Positions 25,966-35,072 of a DNA stretch of 64,000 nucleotides are shown here, in pieces (position 1 is the first letter of the stretch; each line of letters starts with the position of its first letter). The notes beneath the pieces were generated by a model. That model worked only from the letters and a program-made list of their open reading frames with translations. It was not told the DNA's origin and made no database searches. The position numbers were made by a program, and so were the translations under genes. This stretch comes from Hydrogenophaga sp. PBL-H3. Its GTDB lineage: Bacteria > Pseudomonadota > Gammaproteobacteria > Burkholderiales > Burkholderiaceae_C. The stretch spans positions 1,488,001 to 1,552,000 of the forward strand of contig NZ_CP044972.1 of the NCBI RefSeq assembly GCF_010104355.1, given 5' to 3'.

Positions 25966-27359
25966 GGGGATTCCCAGCTCACCGGCGCGGGTCGACCCTC
26001 CAGCGCCTCGTCCACCGGCAGATCCGCGAAACCGGCGCGTGTGGTCTGCAGTTGCGCCAGCAGCGCCGCCACCGCTGCGCAACGTTCCAGGTGCACCGTT
26101 TCGATCTGCGCCAGCCAGGACGGCGGCAGCCAGTCGTGTGAGCGCGCGGCACCCAGCACCGCCTGGGCGATGTCCAGCAGCTCGGCGTGCAGGCCGCTCA
26201 GGCGGGTGAGCAATTCGTCGGTCTGGCTCAAGCGCGCCTCGATGTGCACGGGGCTGTAGCGCCGTTGTGCGCGCTCGCTGGTCAGGCGCACCATCTCGCT
26301 TTCACCAGCGGTGGGCCCGGCGATCGACTTGGCAAGGGCCACCTTGCCGGCACTGTCGTCCTGTGCATCGGCGGGCGCGCGGCGCTCGATGTCGAGCTGC
26401 TGCTCGAACGCGGTGACAGCGCGCTCCAGACCGTCCAGCGGCAGCGGCTCCGATTGCGCCACGCGGTGCATGAAGAAGTCGGTCCAGCCCGGCATGTGCG
26501 AAGGGTCGGCGGCCAGCACGCAGGGCAGCAGCCACAGGTCCCACACGCCGACCTCGTCCACACCTCGGCTGCAGGCTTGCAGTTTCAGCAGCTCCACCAG
26601 CTGGCGCCAGCGGCGGTCGGACACCGCCTGACCCGTGTGGATGGCGTGATGGCGGGCCTGCAGCAGCAGCGCGAGCACGGTCTCGCCCAGCGCGGTGTGG
26701 GGTGCCTGGTCGCGCAGGGCATCGAGCCTGCGGTGGTCGATGAGTGCTTCGGAAGGTGGTGCGGCTGGGCTGGCAACACTGGTCTGCAGCAGCGCGGCAA
26801 AGTGCGCGTCGTCCACCGGCTGCACCGGCACGCGCAGCAGGAACCGGTCGTAGAAGGCGAGCAGGCTGTCGTCCTGCGGCTGCTCGTTGCTGGCGCCCAC
26901 CAGGCACACCAGCGGAGTCGGCAGGCGCTGGCTGCCGTTGTCGAACTGGCGTTCGTGCAGCAGGCCCAGCAGGGTGTTGAGGATGGCCGAGTTGGCCTTG
27001 AACACCTCGTCGAGAAAGGCCACCTCCGCACTGGGCAGGTAGCCCTCGGTCAGGCGCTCGTAGCGGTCGTCTTCCAGCGCGCGCAGCGAGAGTGGGCCGA
27101 AGAGTTCTTCGGGCACGGTGAAGCGGGTGAGCAGGCGCTCGAAATAGTGCGCCCCGGGCAGCAGGCGCTGCAACCGGCGCGCGAGTTCACTCTTGGCCGT
27201 GCCCGGTGGGCCGAGCAGCAGCACGTGTTCACCGGCGAGTGCGGCCAGCAGCAGCGCGCGCGCGGCCACATCGCGCTGCAGCAGGCCGCGTTCGAGTTCG
27301 GCCAGGGCGGGCGCCCAGGGTTTGAGCGGGGCGGGGGCGTGATAGGGCATGGCGGTCAT
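25962..27359 (-). CDS. MoxR-family AAA+ ATPase (RavA-like)
   Basis: 465 residues. Walker A GPPGTAKSE (residues 50-58), Walker B VAFLDEVFKANSAILNTLL (about 108), sensor 1 VGASNEQPQDDSLLAFYDRF, and a long C-terminal region without obvious domain, as in RavA. Overlaps the downstream VWA gene by four bases. ATPase thought to remodel or insert cofactors in client complexes. ATG 27359 and 27350 are both possible starts; neither has a strong ribosome site. Confidence 0.85.
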   Translation of the reverse strand: MTAMPYHAPAPLKPWAPALAELERGLLQRDVAARALLLAALAGEHVLLLGPPGTAKSELARRLQRLLPGAHYFERLLTRFTVPEELFGPLSLRALEDDRYERLTEGYLPSAEVAFLDEVFKANSAILNTLLGLLHERQFDNGSQRLPTPLVCLVGASNEQPQDDSLLAFYDRFLLRVPVQPVDDAHFAALLQTSVASPAAPPSEALIDHRRLDALRDQAPHTALGETVLALLLQARHHAIHTGQAVSDRRWRQLVELLKLQACSRGVDEVGVWDLWLLPCVLAADPSHMPGWTDFFMHRVAQSEPLPLDGLERAVTAFEQQLDIERRAPADAQDDSAGKVALAKSIAGPTAGESEMVRLTSERAQRRYSPVHIEARLSQTDELLTRLSGLHAELLDIAQAVLGAARSHDWLPPSWLAQIETVHLERCAAVAALLAQLQTTRAGFADLPVDEALEGRPAPVSWESP

Positions 27360-27374
27360 TCTGCCGCCCGGCCT

Positions 27375-28559
27375 TCAGATGCGCTCAAAAATGGCCGCAA
27401 TTCCCTGGCCGCCACCGATGCACATGGTCACCAGCGCGTAGCGGCCCTGCACGCGGTGCAGTTCGTGGATGGCCTTGACCGTGATCAGCGCGCCAGTGGC
27501 GCCGATGGGGTGGCCCAGCGAGATGCCCGAGCCGTTGGGGTTGACCTTGGCCGGGTCCAGGCCGAGGTCGCGCGTGACAGCGCAGGCCTGCGCGGCAAAG
27601 GCTTCGTTGGCCTCGATCACGTCCAGGTCTTTCACCGTGAGGCCGGCCTTCTCCAGCGCGATCTTCGTGGCCGGCACGGGGCCGATGCCCATGTACTTGG
27701 GATCCACGCCGGCGTGCGCGTAGGCCACCAGGCGCGCCAGGGGCTTGGCGCCACGCGCCTTGGCCACACCGGCTTCCATCAGCACCACGGCCGCGGCCGC
27801 GTCGTTCAGGCCCGAGGCGTTGCCGGCGGTCACGGTGCCGTTCTCTTTCAGGAACACCGGCTTGAGCTTGGCCATGTCGTCCAGCGTGCAGTCGGGGCGG
27901 AAGTGTTCGTCGGTCGCCCAAGCCACGTCGCCCTTCTTGCTCTTGAGCACCACCGGCACGATCTGGTCCCTGAAGCGGCCTTCTGCAGTGGCGCGTTGCG
28001 CGCGGTTGTGGCTCTCCACCGCGAGCTTGTCCTGGTCTTCGCGGCTGATGCCCCATTTGGCGGCGATGTTCTCGGCCGTCACACCCATGTGGATGGTGTG
28101 AAAGGGGTCGTGCAGCGCGCCGACCATCATGTCGACCATCTTGGTGTCGCCCATGCGTGCGCCCCAGCGCATGTTGAGGCTGGCGAACGGCGCGCGGCTC
28201 ATGTTTTCCGCACCGCCACCGATGGCCACGTCGGTGTCGCCCAGCAGGATGCTTTGCGACGCCGAGACGATGGCCTGCAGGCCCGAGCCGCACAGGCGGT
28301 TGACGTTGAACGCGGGCGTGCCCTCGGCGCAGCCGCCGTTGATCGCGGCCACGCGCGAGAGGTACATGTCCTTGGGTTCGGTGTTGACCACGTGGCCGAA
28401 CACCACATGGCCCACGTCCTTGCCGTCCACGCCAGCGCGCGCGAGCGACTCGCGCACCACGAGCGCGCCGAGTTCGGTGGGGGCCTGGTCTTTCAGGCTG
28501 CCGCCAAAGGTGCCAATGGCGGTGCGCACGGCGCTGACGACAACAACTTCTCTGCTCAT
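27375..28559 (-). CDS. bktB: Beta-ketothiolase / acetyl-CoA acyltransferase
   Basis: 394 residues, start ATG 28559 behind CCAGGAGACATCCC. From memory very similar to Cupriavidus necator BktB throughout: SREVVVVSAVRTAIGTFGG at the N-terminus, nucleophile Cys in VNRLCGSGLQAI (about residue 90), GHPIGATGA (about 350) and the second Cys in MCIGGGQGIA (about 380). Condenses or cleaves beta-ketoacyl-CoA, including C5 units, feeding PHA synthesis or beta-oxidation. Monocistronic as far as visible; no phaB or phaC nearby. Confidence 0.92.
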   Translation of the reverse strand: MSREVVVVSAVRTAIGTFGGSLKDQAPTELGALVVRESLARAGVDGKDVGHVVFGHVVNTEPKDMYLSRVAAINGGCAEGTPAFNVNRLCGSGLQAIVSASQSILLGDTDVAIGGGAENMSRAPFASLNMRWGARMGDTKMVDMMVGALHDPFHTIHMGVTAENIAAKWGISREDQDKLAVESHNRAQRATAEGRFRDQIVPVVLKSKKGDVAWATDEHFRPDCTLDDMAKLKPVFLKENGTVTAGNASGLNDAAAAVVLMEAGVAKARGAKPLARLVAYAHAGVDPKYMGIGPVPATKIALEKAGLTVKDLDVIEANEAFAAQACAVTRDLGLDPAKVNPNGSGISLGHPIGATGALITVKAIHELHRVQGRYALVTMCIGGGQGIAAIFERI

Positions 28560-28626
28560 GGGATGTCTCCTGGTTTGGGGGTGACCGCTATCGTAGTCCC
28601 CGAATCTGTCCCGGAATTGACCTGTG

Positions 28627-29202
28627 TCAGAACGTCTGGCGGGCGAGCACGCGCAGGCGGGTGGCGTCGTTGCCCTGCGCACCGGGTCGTGTCACGACGA
28701 CCTCGCCCATGGCCAGAAACTCGCCGGTGAGGGCGGAGACGTTGACCTGGTGCGTCACCAGCATCAGGTTGCGCGGTGGCTGCCAGCCCTGCACGGCGGC
28801 CAGCACGGCGCGGGTCTGTTCGTCCTGCCCACCCGCACCAAAAAACGAGTTGATCGGTGGCCACACGGTGTTCTGCTTGAAAGCGAGCATGGCGGTGTCT
28901 ACGCAGCGGCACCAGGCGCTGGAGCGCACCTGGTCGAGCTTCACACGTTCGCGCGCGAAGGCCGCGCCCACGCGCCGCGCTTGTTCGCGCCCGGCTTCGC
29001 TCAGGTTGCGTTGGGTGCTGCATTCACCGGGTTTGAAGTTGGGCGGGTCGCCCACGCCGGGGTCGGTTTGCGCGTGGCGCATGAGCACCACGCAGCCGCC
29101 TTCGCGCAGCAGGTCCCAGAAGCCCGGGGTCTGGGCACGGGCGGGCAGTGCGATGCCGCCCAGGCCGAGGGTGGCGGTGAGGGCAAATTCGCGTCGGTTC
29201 AT
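28627..29202 (-). CDS. Exported histidine phosphatase family protein
   Basis: 191 residues. The Tat-type leader NRREFALTATLGLGG (from residue 2) ends near ARAQ, followed by the RHA phosphatase motif VVLMRHAQTDPG (about residue 40), the second Arg in LDQVRSSAWCRCVDTA and the catalytic second His in NLMLVTHQVNVSAL. All four key residues of the branch-2-like fold seem present. Substrate unknown; the periplasmic location is inferred from the leader. Confidence 0.82.
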   Translation of the reverse strand: MNRREFALTATLGLGGIALPARAQTPGFWDLLREGGCVVLMRHAQTDPGVGDPPNFKPGECSTQRNLSEAGREQARRVGAAFARERVKLDQVRSSAWCRCVDTAMLAFKQNTVWPPINSFFGAGGQDEQTRAVLAAVQGWQPPRNLMLVTHQVNVSALTGEFLAMGEVVVTRPGAQGNDATRLRVLARQTF

Positions 29203-29226
29203 GGGGTGTTCCGGTTGAACAAGGAC

Positions 29227-30000
29227 TCAGCCACGCACATCGGCCACCGGCTGCTCGCCGAAATCGGCGCGCTCCAGAAACGCGAGCACGCGGGCAGCGG
29301 CTTCAAGCGGTGGTGTGAGCTGGCCCTGGCGCTGGAGTTCCACGAAGCGGCTGCGGTCGGGAAAAGCCGCCGGGTCGCCCGCGCGCAGCTGCACCTGCAT
29401 GTCGGTGTCGATCACACCGGGTGCCAGCGACACCAGGCGGGCGCCGTGCTCGCGCTGCGCTTCATCGAGCGCGCTGCAGCGGGTGAAGTGGTCCATGCCG
29501 GCCTTGGCGGCGCAGTAGGGCGCTTGCGCGGCCATGGCGCTGCGCCCCAGGCCCGAGGAGATGTTGAGCACCTTGCGCGGCCCGCGCCAGCCAGCCCCCA
29601 CCCAGGCGGTGGTGGCGCGCAGGAAGGCCGCAGTCAGCTGCATGGGGGCTTCCAGGCCCACACGCAGCGCGTTGGCCAGATCGTCGGGCGGGCACTGGTC
29701 CAGCGGCCCGATGCGAGGGATCACGCCGGCGTTGTTGATCAGCGTGGCGCTGGCCCAGGTGCTGGCGGGCTGGCTTTCCAGAAAGGCCTGCAGCCGGTTG
29801 GCCGCGGCAGTGGTGTCTGCGAGGTCTTGCGACCATTGCGTGAGCGGGGCGCCCAGGCTCTTGGCCTCTGCGGTCAGCCCGTCGTTGACCTGGCGCGAGA
29901 TGCACAGCAGGTGGCGCGTGGGGCCGAGCAGCTGGCGGGCCATGGCCAGGCCCATGCCGCGCGAGGCGCCGGTGAGGATGGTGAGGTGTTGTGGCGTCAT
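29227..30000 (-). CDS. Short-chain dehydrogenase/reductase
   Basis: 257-residue SDR. Cofactor motif TGASRGMG (residues 10-17), NNAGV (about 95), and catalytic S-Y-K as NISSGLGR and YCAAKAG (about 170). Resembles sepiapterin-reductase/benzil-reductase-like SDRs by length and CSALDEAQREHGARLVSLAPGVIDTDMQ. Start ATG 30000 lies seven bases after the rluA stop with no ribosome site, so it probably relies on coupling to rluA translation. Substrate unknown. Confidence 0.88.
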   Translation of the reverse strand: MTPQHLTILTGASRGMGLAMARQLLGPTRHLLCISRQVNDGLTAEAKSLGAPLTQWSQDLADTTAAANRLQAFLESQPASTWASATLINNAGVIPRIGPLDQCPPDDLANALRVGLEAPMQLTAAFLRATTAWVGAGWRGPRKVLNISSGLGRSAMAAQAPYCAAKAGMDHFTRCSALDEAQREHGARLVSLAPGVIDTDMQVQLRAGDPAAFPDRSRFVELQRQGQLTPPLEAAARVLAFLERADFGEQPVADVRG

Positions 30001-30007
30001 GGTGTGT

Positions 30008-30682
30008 TCAGAAAGGGCAGGGGCTGTGGAATTCCAGGGGCTGGCCATGCAGTGGGTGTGGCAGCGACAGCCAGTGGGCGTGCAGCAGCAGGCGGTCGGC
30101 CATGCCTTGTTGGTAGGTGGCAGCGTACAGCGCATCGCCCACCATGGGGTGTCCAAGGGCTTGCAGGTGCACGCGCAGCTGGTGGGTGCGGCCGGTCACG
30201 GGTTCGAGTTCGAGTCGGGTGGTGCCGGGGGCTGTGTTGCCTGGAGCGATGCGCCAGCGGGTGGTGCTGGGCTTGCCCTGGTCGTGATCCACTTTTTGCA
30301 GGGGCCGGTTGAGCCAGTCGGCCATGAGGGGCAGGCTGATGGTGTTCCAGCCGTTGTCGGCTTGTGGGTTGCTGAGTTCACCGGCCACCACGGCGGTGTA
30401 GCGTTTGTGCACGCGGCGTTCTTCAAACGCGAGGCTGAGGGTGCGCTGGGCTTCGATGCCGCGTGCCATGACCACGAGGCCGGAGGTGGCCATGTCGAGC
30501 CGGTGGACCACGAGGGCGTCGGGCCATCGTGTTCGAGCCCTTGCGCTCAGGCAGTCTTGTTTGTCGGGGCCTCTGCCGGGGACGGCCAGCAAGCCTGCTG
30601 GTTTGTCGAGGACGAGGAGGTGGTCGTCTTCGTGGACAGTTTGGAGATGGTTCACATCCACCTCGCGGGCTCGCGGACGCAT
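30008..30682 (-). CDS. rluA: RluA-family pseudouridine synthase
   Basis: 224 residues from ATG 30682. Isomerises uridine to pseudouridine in 23S rRNA (and some tRNAs if true RluA). Catalytic Asp63 in HRLDMATSGLVV, preceded by DKPAGLLAVPGRG and followed by PLMADWLNRPLQKVDHDQGKP and GRTHQLRVHLQALGHP, all as in E. coli RluA (219 residues). The first five codons lie inside the left arm of a 25-bp inverted repeat. Two GTGs just downstream (residues 8 and 10) are weaker start options. Confidence 0.85.
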   Translation of the reverse strand: MRPRAREVDVNHLQTVHEDDHLLVLDKPAGLLAVPGRGPDKQDCLSARARTRWPDALVVHRLDMATSGLVVMARGIEAQRTLSLAFEERRVHKRYTAVVAGELSNPQADNGWNTISLPLMADWLNRPLQKVDHDQGKPSTTRWRIAPGNTAPGTTRLELEPVTGRTHQLRVHLQALGHPMVGDALYAATYQQGMADRLLLHAHWLSLPHPLHGQPLEFHSPCPF

Positions 30683-30768
30683 GGCGCTCTGCTCCGCAGC
30701 TGTCCCCCGGCGGCGGGTGCCGCCTCCTTCTTGATGCCGCTGCGCAGAGCGCCATGCGCCCGCGAGCC
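30668..30768. repeat. 25-bp inverted repeat between rluA and dusC
   Basis: Left arm 30668-30692 and right arm 30744-30768 match at 24 of 25 positions as reverse complements. The 51-base centre holds a second hairpin (GGCGGC 30709-30714 with GCCGCC 30719-30724). The left arm contains the rluA start (minus strand, coding MRPRA). The right arm on the plus strand reads as a five-codon mini-ORF, ATG CGC CCG CGA GCC TGA, giving the same MRPRA followed by a stop. Confidence 0.9.
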
Positions 30769-30883
30769 TGAAGCGATGCAGGCAGGCAACCACCCGTACA
30801 CCAACGAGGTCGCCGATGACCGGACCCGCCGGAGAAAAAAGCACGTCATGCAACACATTGTCCCGGCAAAGGACAATACCCCC

Positions 30884-31885
30884 ATGCTGTTGTTGGCCCC
30901 CATGGAAGGTTTGCTCGACGCCACCCTGCGCGATGTGCTCACGCGCACCGGTGGCATCGACCGCTGCGTGAGCGAATTCATCCGCGTCACCGACATGCTC
31001 CTGCCCGAGCGCGTGTTCGTGCGCGTGGTGCCCGAACTGCTCAACGGTGGACGCACCCGCGCGGGCGTGCCGGTGCGCGCACAGCTCCTCGGCTCCGACC
31101 CGGGCTGCCTGGCCGACAACGCCGAGCGCCTCGCCGGGCTGGGGCCGCACGGCATCGACCTGAACTTCGGCTGCCCCGCCAAAACCGTGAACCAGAGCCG
31201 GGGCGGCGCCGTGCTGCTCGACGAGCCCGAACTCATCGGCCGCATCGTGGCGGCCGTGCGCCGCGCCGTGCCGGCACATGTGCCTGTGTCTGCCAAGATG
31301 CGCCTGGGTTTCAACGACGATGTCCGCGCCGAGGAGTGTGCGCACGCCATCGCCGAAGCCGGTGCCGACGAACTCGTGATCCACGCCCGCACCAAGGCCC
31401 ACGGCTACCGGCCTCCCGCTTACTGGGACCGGCTGGCCGAAGTGCGCCAGTCGCTTCCGCCCCACCTGCGGCTGCCGGTGATCGCCAACGGCGAGATATG
31501 GAACGTGGCCGACGCGCTGCGTTGCCGCGAGGTGACCGGCTGCGAACACCTCATGATCGGGCGTGGCATGGTCACCGACCCCGGCCTGGCGCTGGCCATC
31601 AAGGGGCAGGGCGGTGTGGCCTGGGAGGTACTGCCCCCGCTCTTGCAGCTGTTCTGGCAGCAAGTGAGCGCACGCGTGGAGCGCCGCCACCGCGCCGGGC
31701 GTCTCAAGCAGTGGCTCAACTACCTTCGCAAGCGTTACCCGCAGGCGCAGCAGGCCTATGACGATCTGCGCCTGCTGCACGAACCGGCACACATCGAGGC
31801 CTGGTTGCGGCAGGCACAAAGCCCGTCCTTGCCTACCACAGAGCCGATCCTGGCGGCGCCAGCAGAAATGGCGCAGCCGTGTTAA
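30884..31885 (+). CDS. dusC: tRNA-dihydrouridine synthase (DusC-type)
   Basis: 333 residues from ATG 30884 (ATG 30848 is an in-frame alternative, adding twelve residues). FMN-dependent reduction of uridine to dihydrouridine in tRNA. The DusC pattern is clear: LLLAPMEGLLD at the N-terminus, SEFIRVTD, NFGCPAKTVNQSRGGA with the catalytic Cys (about residue 96), KMRLGFND, VIHARTKAHGY and IANGEIWN, MIGRGM. The mini-ORF in the upstream inverted repeat could influence its translation. Divergent from rluA, so two RNA-modification genes flank one regulatory region. Confidence 0.9.
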   Translation: MLLLAPMEGLLDATLRDVLTRTGGIDRCVSEFIRVTDMLLPERVFVRVVPELLNGGRTRAGVPVRAQLLGSDPGCLADNAERLAGLGPHGIDLNFGCPAKTVNQSRGGAVLLDEPELIGRIVAAVRRAVPAHVPVSAKMRLGFNDDVRAEECAHAIAEAGADELVIHARTKAHGYRPPAYWDRLAEVRQSLPPHLRLPVIANGEIWNVADALRCREVTGCEHLMIGRGMVTDPGLALAIKGQGGVAWEVLPPLLQLFWQQVSARVERRHRAGRLKQWLNYLRKRYPQAQQAYDDLRLLHEPAHIEAWLRQAQSPSLPTTEPILAAPAEMAQPC

Positions 31886-31918
31886 CTTCCGCCCCCGGAC
31901 TTGTAACACGACCCCTGT

Positions 31919-33490
31919 ATGACCTCTCTGAATCACCGGCTGGACGCCCTCACGGGTGAGCGCCTGCGCGGCATGCGCCGCGGCCTTGAAAAAGAGAGCC
32001 TGCGCGCCCAGCCCGACGGCAAGCTGGCGCTCACGCCGCATCCGGCCGCATTGGGCAGCGCGCTGACGCATCCGCACATCACCACCGACTACAGCGAGTC
32101 GCAGCTCGAACTCATCACCGGCGTGCACGAATCGGTGGAGTCGTGCCTGGCCGAGCTCACCGAAGTGCACCAGTACACCGTGCGCAGCCTGCACAGCCTG
32201 CGAGGACAGGTGGGCGACGAAATGATGTGGGCCTCCAGCATGCCCTGCGGCCTGCCCACCGACGAGACCATTCCGCTGGGTCGCTACGGGTCGTCCAACG
32301 TGGGCCGCGCCAAAAGTGTTTACCGCATGGGTCTGGGCCACCGCTACGGCCGGCGCATGCAGACCATCTCGGGCATCCACTACAACTGGTCACTGCCCGG
32401 CGTGACCAGCGACGAGTACTTCGCCACCATCCGCAATTTCCGCCGCCACGCCTTTCTGTTGCTCACCCTGTTCGGCGCCTCGCCGGCGCTGTGCTCCTCG
32501 TTTGTCGAAGGCCGCGAGCACGAACTGCAGAAACTGGGCAACGGCGGCACGCTGTACATGCCGCACGGCACCTCGCTGCGCATGGGCCGCCTGGGATACC
32601 AGAGCGAGGCCCAGGCCACGCTGGCCGTGAGCTACAACGGCCTGGAGGGCTATGCCGCCTCGCTGCACGACGCGCTCACGCGGCCCTGGCCGGCGTACGA
32701 GGCGGTGGGCATCCGCAACCCGGGCGGTGACTACAACCAGCTCGCCACCACGCTGCTGCAGATCGAAAACGAGTTCTACGGCACCATCCGCCCCAAGCGC
32801 GTGATCTACCCCGGTGAGCGCCCGCTGCATGCGCTGCGCGAGCGCGGTGTCGAATACATCGAAGTGCGCCTGATGGACCTCAACCCGTTCGAGCCCATCG
32901 GAATTGGTGCCTCCACGCTGCGCTTCCTCGACGTGTTCCTGCTGCACTGTCTGTTGTCCGACAGCCCGCCCGACACACCCGCCGAAATTCGCGAGCTCGC
33001 GCACAACCAGCACCTCACCGCCGCACGCGGACGCGAGCCGGGGCTGAACCTCATGCGCGAAGGCCAGGCCGTGCCACTCATGCAGTGGGCCGCCGAGATC
33101 ATGGAGCAACTGGTGCCGATCGCCGAGTCGCTGGACGAGGCGCTTGGCGGCAATGAGCACGCCGGTGCCGTGGCGCTGGCCCTGGCCCATCTGCAGTCGC
33201 CCGACATGCTGCCCTCCGCCCGCGTGCTGCAGGCCATGCACGCGCACCACGCCGATTCCTTCGTGGGCTTTGCGCGCGCCCAGTCGCTGGTCACGCACCA
33301 GCACCTGCTCTCGCTCGACTGGAGCGCCAAGCAGCAGGCCCGGTTCGAGGCCATGGCGGCCAAGTCGATCGAAGACCAACGCGCCATCGAGGCGGCGGAC
33401 ACCATGCCGTTCGAGATCTACCGGCAGGAATACACCTCGCCCAACCGGCTTGGTCGGCCGCAGGTGCAGCCCACCGCCGTGACGGTCTGA
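31919..33490 (+). CDS. gshA: Glutamate--cysteine ligase
   Basis: 523 residues, the length of the proteobacterial type. First step of glutathione synthesis: ATP-dependent ligation of L-glutamate and L-cysteine. Family blocks include MRRGLEKESLRAQPDG, TTDYSESQLELIT, WASSMPCGLPTDETIPLGRYGSSNVG (about residue 105), SGIHYNWSLP and RPKRVIYPGERPLHALRERGVEYIEVRLMDLNPFEPIGI. Cytoplasmic. Starts 33 bases after dusC with no ribosome site that I can see. A compact hairpin follows the stop. Confidence 0.95.
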   Translation: MTSLNHRLDALTGERLRGMRRGLEKESLRAQPDGKLALTPHPAALGSALTHPHITTDYSESQLELITGVHESVESCLAELTEVHQYTVRSLHSLRGQVGDEMMWASSMPCGLPTDETIPLGRYGSSNVGRAKSVYRMGLGHRYGRRMQTISGIHYNWSLPGVTSDEYFATIRNFRRHAFLLLTLFGASPALCSSFVEGREHELQKLGNGGTLYMPHGTSLRMGRLGYQSEAQATLAVSYNGLEGYAASLHDALTRPWPAYEAVGIRNPGGDYNQLATTLLQIENEFYGTIRPKRVIYPGERPLHALRERGVEYIEVRLMDLNPFEPIGIGASTLRFLDVFLLHCLLSDSPPDTPAEIRELAHNQHLTAARGREPGLNLMREGQAVPLMQWAAEIMEQLVPIAESLDEALGGNEHAGAVALALAHLQSPDMLPSARVLQAMHAHHADSFVGFARAQSLVTHQHLLSLDWSAKQQARFEAMAAKSIEDQRAIEAADTMPFEIYRQEYTSPNRLGRPQVQPTAVTV

Positions 33491-33501
33491 TGCGCTAGTA
33501 C

Positions 33502-33521
33502 GCAACGGCGAAGCCCGTTGC
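33502..33521 (+). terminator. Probable terminator of gshA
   Basis: Perfect 7-bp stem GCAACGG/CCGTTGC with a six-base loop, 12 bases after the gshA stop, followed by TTTAC. The short U stretch makes it a weak intrinsic terminator. Confidence 0.55.
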
Positions 33522-33611
33522 TTTACAAATCCAAACCCGTGTGCGCCGGGGGTGAATCGACTGTGCGCGTCGGTGGACGTCTATCCTGCGCCTTTTGCCG
33601 CAGGAGCCTTG

Positions 33612-34505
33612 ATGACCCGACCGACCGCCGCCGACTTCGACCAAGAGTTGTTGATCCTGTTTGACGCCTACGTGCACGGCGACCTGGACCGGCGCGGTTT
33701 CCTGGACCGCGCCAGCAAGTTTGCGGTGGGTGGCATGACGGCAGCGGGCCTGCTGGCCGCGCTCAGCCCTGACTTCGCGGCGGCGCAGATGGTGCCCAAG
33801 GACGATGCGCGCCTGAAGACCAAACGGGTGGACGTGCTCTCGCCCGCTGGCCACGGCACCGTCAAGGCCTATGTGGCCAAGCCGGCCCACGCCACCGGCA
33901 GGCTGCCCAGTGTGATGGTGATCCACGAAAACCGGGGCCTGAACCCGCACATCGAGGACATCACGCGCCGCATCGCACTCGACGGCTACCTGGCTTTTGC
34001 ACCCGACGCGCTCTCGCCACTGGGCGGCTACCCCGGCGACGAAGACAAGGCGCGCACGTTGTTTGCCACGCTCGACCAGGCCAAGACCCGAGAGGACATG
34101 CTGGCCGCCGCCGCCGCCCTCAAGGCGCGCGCCGACAGCAACGGTCAAGTGGGCGTGGTGGGCTTCTGCTATGGCGGCGGCGTCGCCCACATGCTGGCCA
34201 CGCAGATCCCCGGTCTGGCCGCCGCTGTGTCCTTCTATGGCAACCATCCACCGGTGGAAGACGCTGCCAGAGTGAAGGCGCCTTTGCTGATCCACTTTGC
34301 CGCGGTGGACGAGCGCATCAACGCCGCCTGGCCCACCTACGAGGCCGCGCTGAAGGGAGCGGGGGTCCGTTACTCAGCGCACCAGTACCCGGGCACGCAG
34401 CACGGTTTCAACAACGACACCACGCCCAGGTTCGATGCGGCCGCCGCCAGGCTCGCGTGGGACCGCACCATGGCCTTCTTCAAGCTTCGCCTCCAAAGCG
34501 CTTGA
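33612..34505 (+). CDS. Dienelactone hydrolase family protein, probably Tat-exported
   Basis: 297 residues, ATG 33612 behind GCAGGAGCC. An unusually long N-region carries RRGFLDRASKFAVGGMTAAGLLAAL (RR at about residue 28), consistent with a twin-arginine signal. The hydrolase domain follows: VIHENRGLNPHIEDITRR, nucleophile Cys in VGFCYGGGV (about residue 187), and His in GTQHGFNNDTTPR (about 265). This Cys-His-Asp type hydrolyses ester or lactone bonds; the exported members (YghX-like) have no agreed substrate. Its last 26 bases overlap the convergent SRPBCC gene. Confidence 0.87.
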   Translation: MTRPTAADFDQELLILFDAYVHGDLDRRGFLDRASKFAVGGMTAAGLLAALSPDFAAAQMVPKDDARLKTKRVDVLSPAGHGTVKAYVAKPAHATGRLPSVMVIHENRGLNPHIEDITRRIALDGYLAFAPDALSPLGGYPGDEDKARTLFATLDQAKTREDMLAAAAALKARADSNGQVGVVGFCYGGGVAHMLATQIPGLAAAVSFYGNHPPVEDAARVKAPLLIHFAAVDERINAAWPTYEAALKGAGVRYSAHQYPGTQHGFNNDTTPRFDAAAARLAWDRTMAFFKLRLQSA

Positions 34506-34950
34506 TCAGGTTGTCGATGTATTTTTCGACGAGCTTTTCAAACTCGCCCTCGACCACGGGCGCCACCACCATCTTCATGAGGCCCGGCAGCGGCACCTCG
34601 ATCTCGCCCTGAATCGCCAGGGTCACGTTGGTGGACTTCTTGTTGTCCACGATTTTCCAGCTGCCACCGACCTGCGCGTTGCCGATGCCCTTGACCGGCG
34701 TCCACTTCACCGTGCCCTTGGCCTGGTCGCTCACGTATTTGCTGGCATAGATGGTCTGGATGTTCACCTGCGCGGTGCCGACCTTCTCCATGTCCCACTG
34801 GTAGACACCACCACCCAGGTCGGTGAGTTTCTCGACCTTGGGGAAATGGCTGACCGATTCGGGCACGTCGGAGAGCACCTCGAACACCTCGGCCGCCTTG
34901 GCCTTGACGTCGAATTCGTAGCCCAGATCGATTTTCACGGTGATGGCCAT
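34480..34950 (-). CDS. SRPBCC-fold protein (CoxG/polyketide-cyclase-like)
   Basis: 156 residues, ATG 34950 behind GAGGAGCCAC. START-like fold with the opening VKIDLGYEFDVKAKAAEVFEVLSDVPESVSHFPKVEKL and the closing long helix VEGEFEKLVEKYIDNLIKRFGG. Such domains bind hydrophobic ligands in a deep pocket; function not known. The 3' end overlaps the convergent hydrolase gene by 26 bases. Confidence 0.8.
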   Translation of the reverse strand: MAITVKIDLGYEFDVKAKAAEVFEVLSDVPESVSHFPKVEKLTDLGGGVYQWDMEKVGTAQVNIQTIYASKYVSDQAKGTVKWTPVKGIGNAQVGGSWKIVDNKKSTNVTLAIQGEIEVPLPGLMKMVVAPVVEGEFEKLVEKYIDNLIKRFGGEA

Positions 34951-35072
34951 GTGGCTCCTCGGCAGGTTGGTTGGGGGGAAATTCATTGTAGGCAGCGGCC
35001 CCGATGGCGCACCCCGGGAAATACACCAAGGCACAATCCCCGCTCCCCATCTCACATTCAGACCGTTTCCTC

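Noticed and set aside
26187..28730. 847-codon plus-strand frame over the MoxR and bktB genes
   Set aside because: Antisense to two conserved genes; composition is typical of shadow frames.
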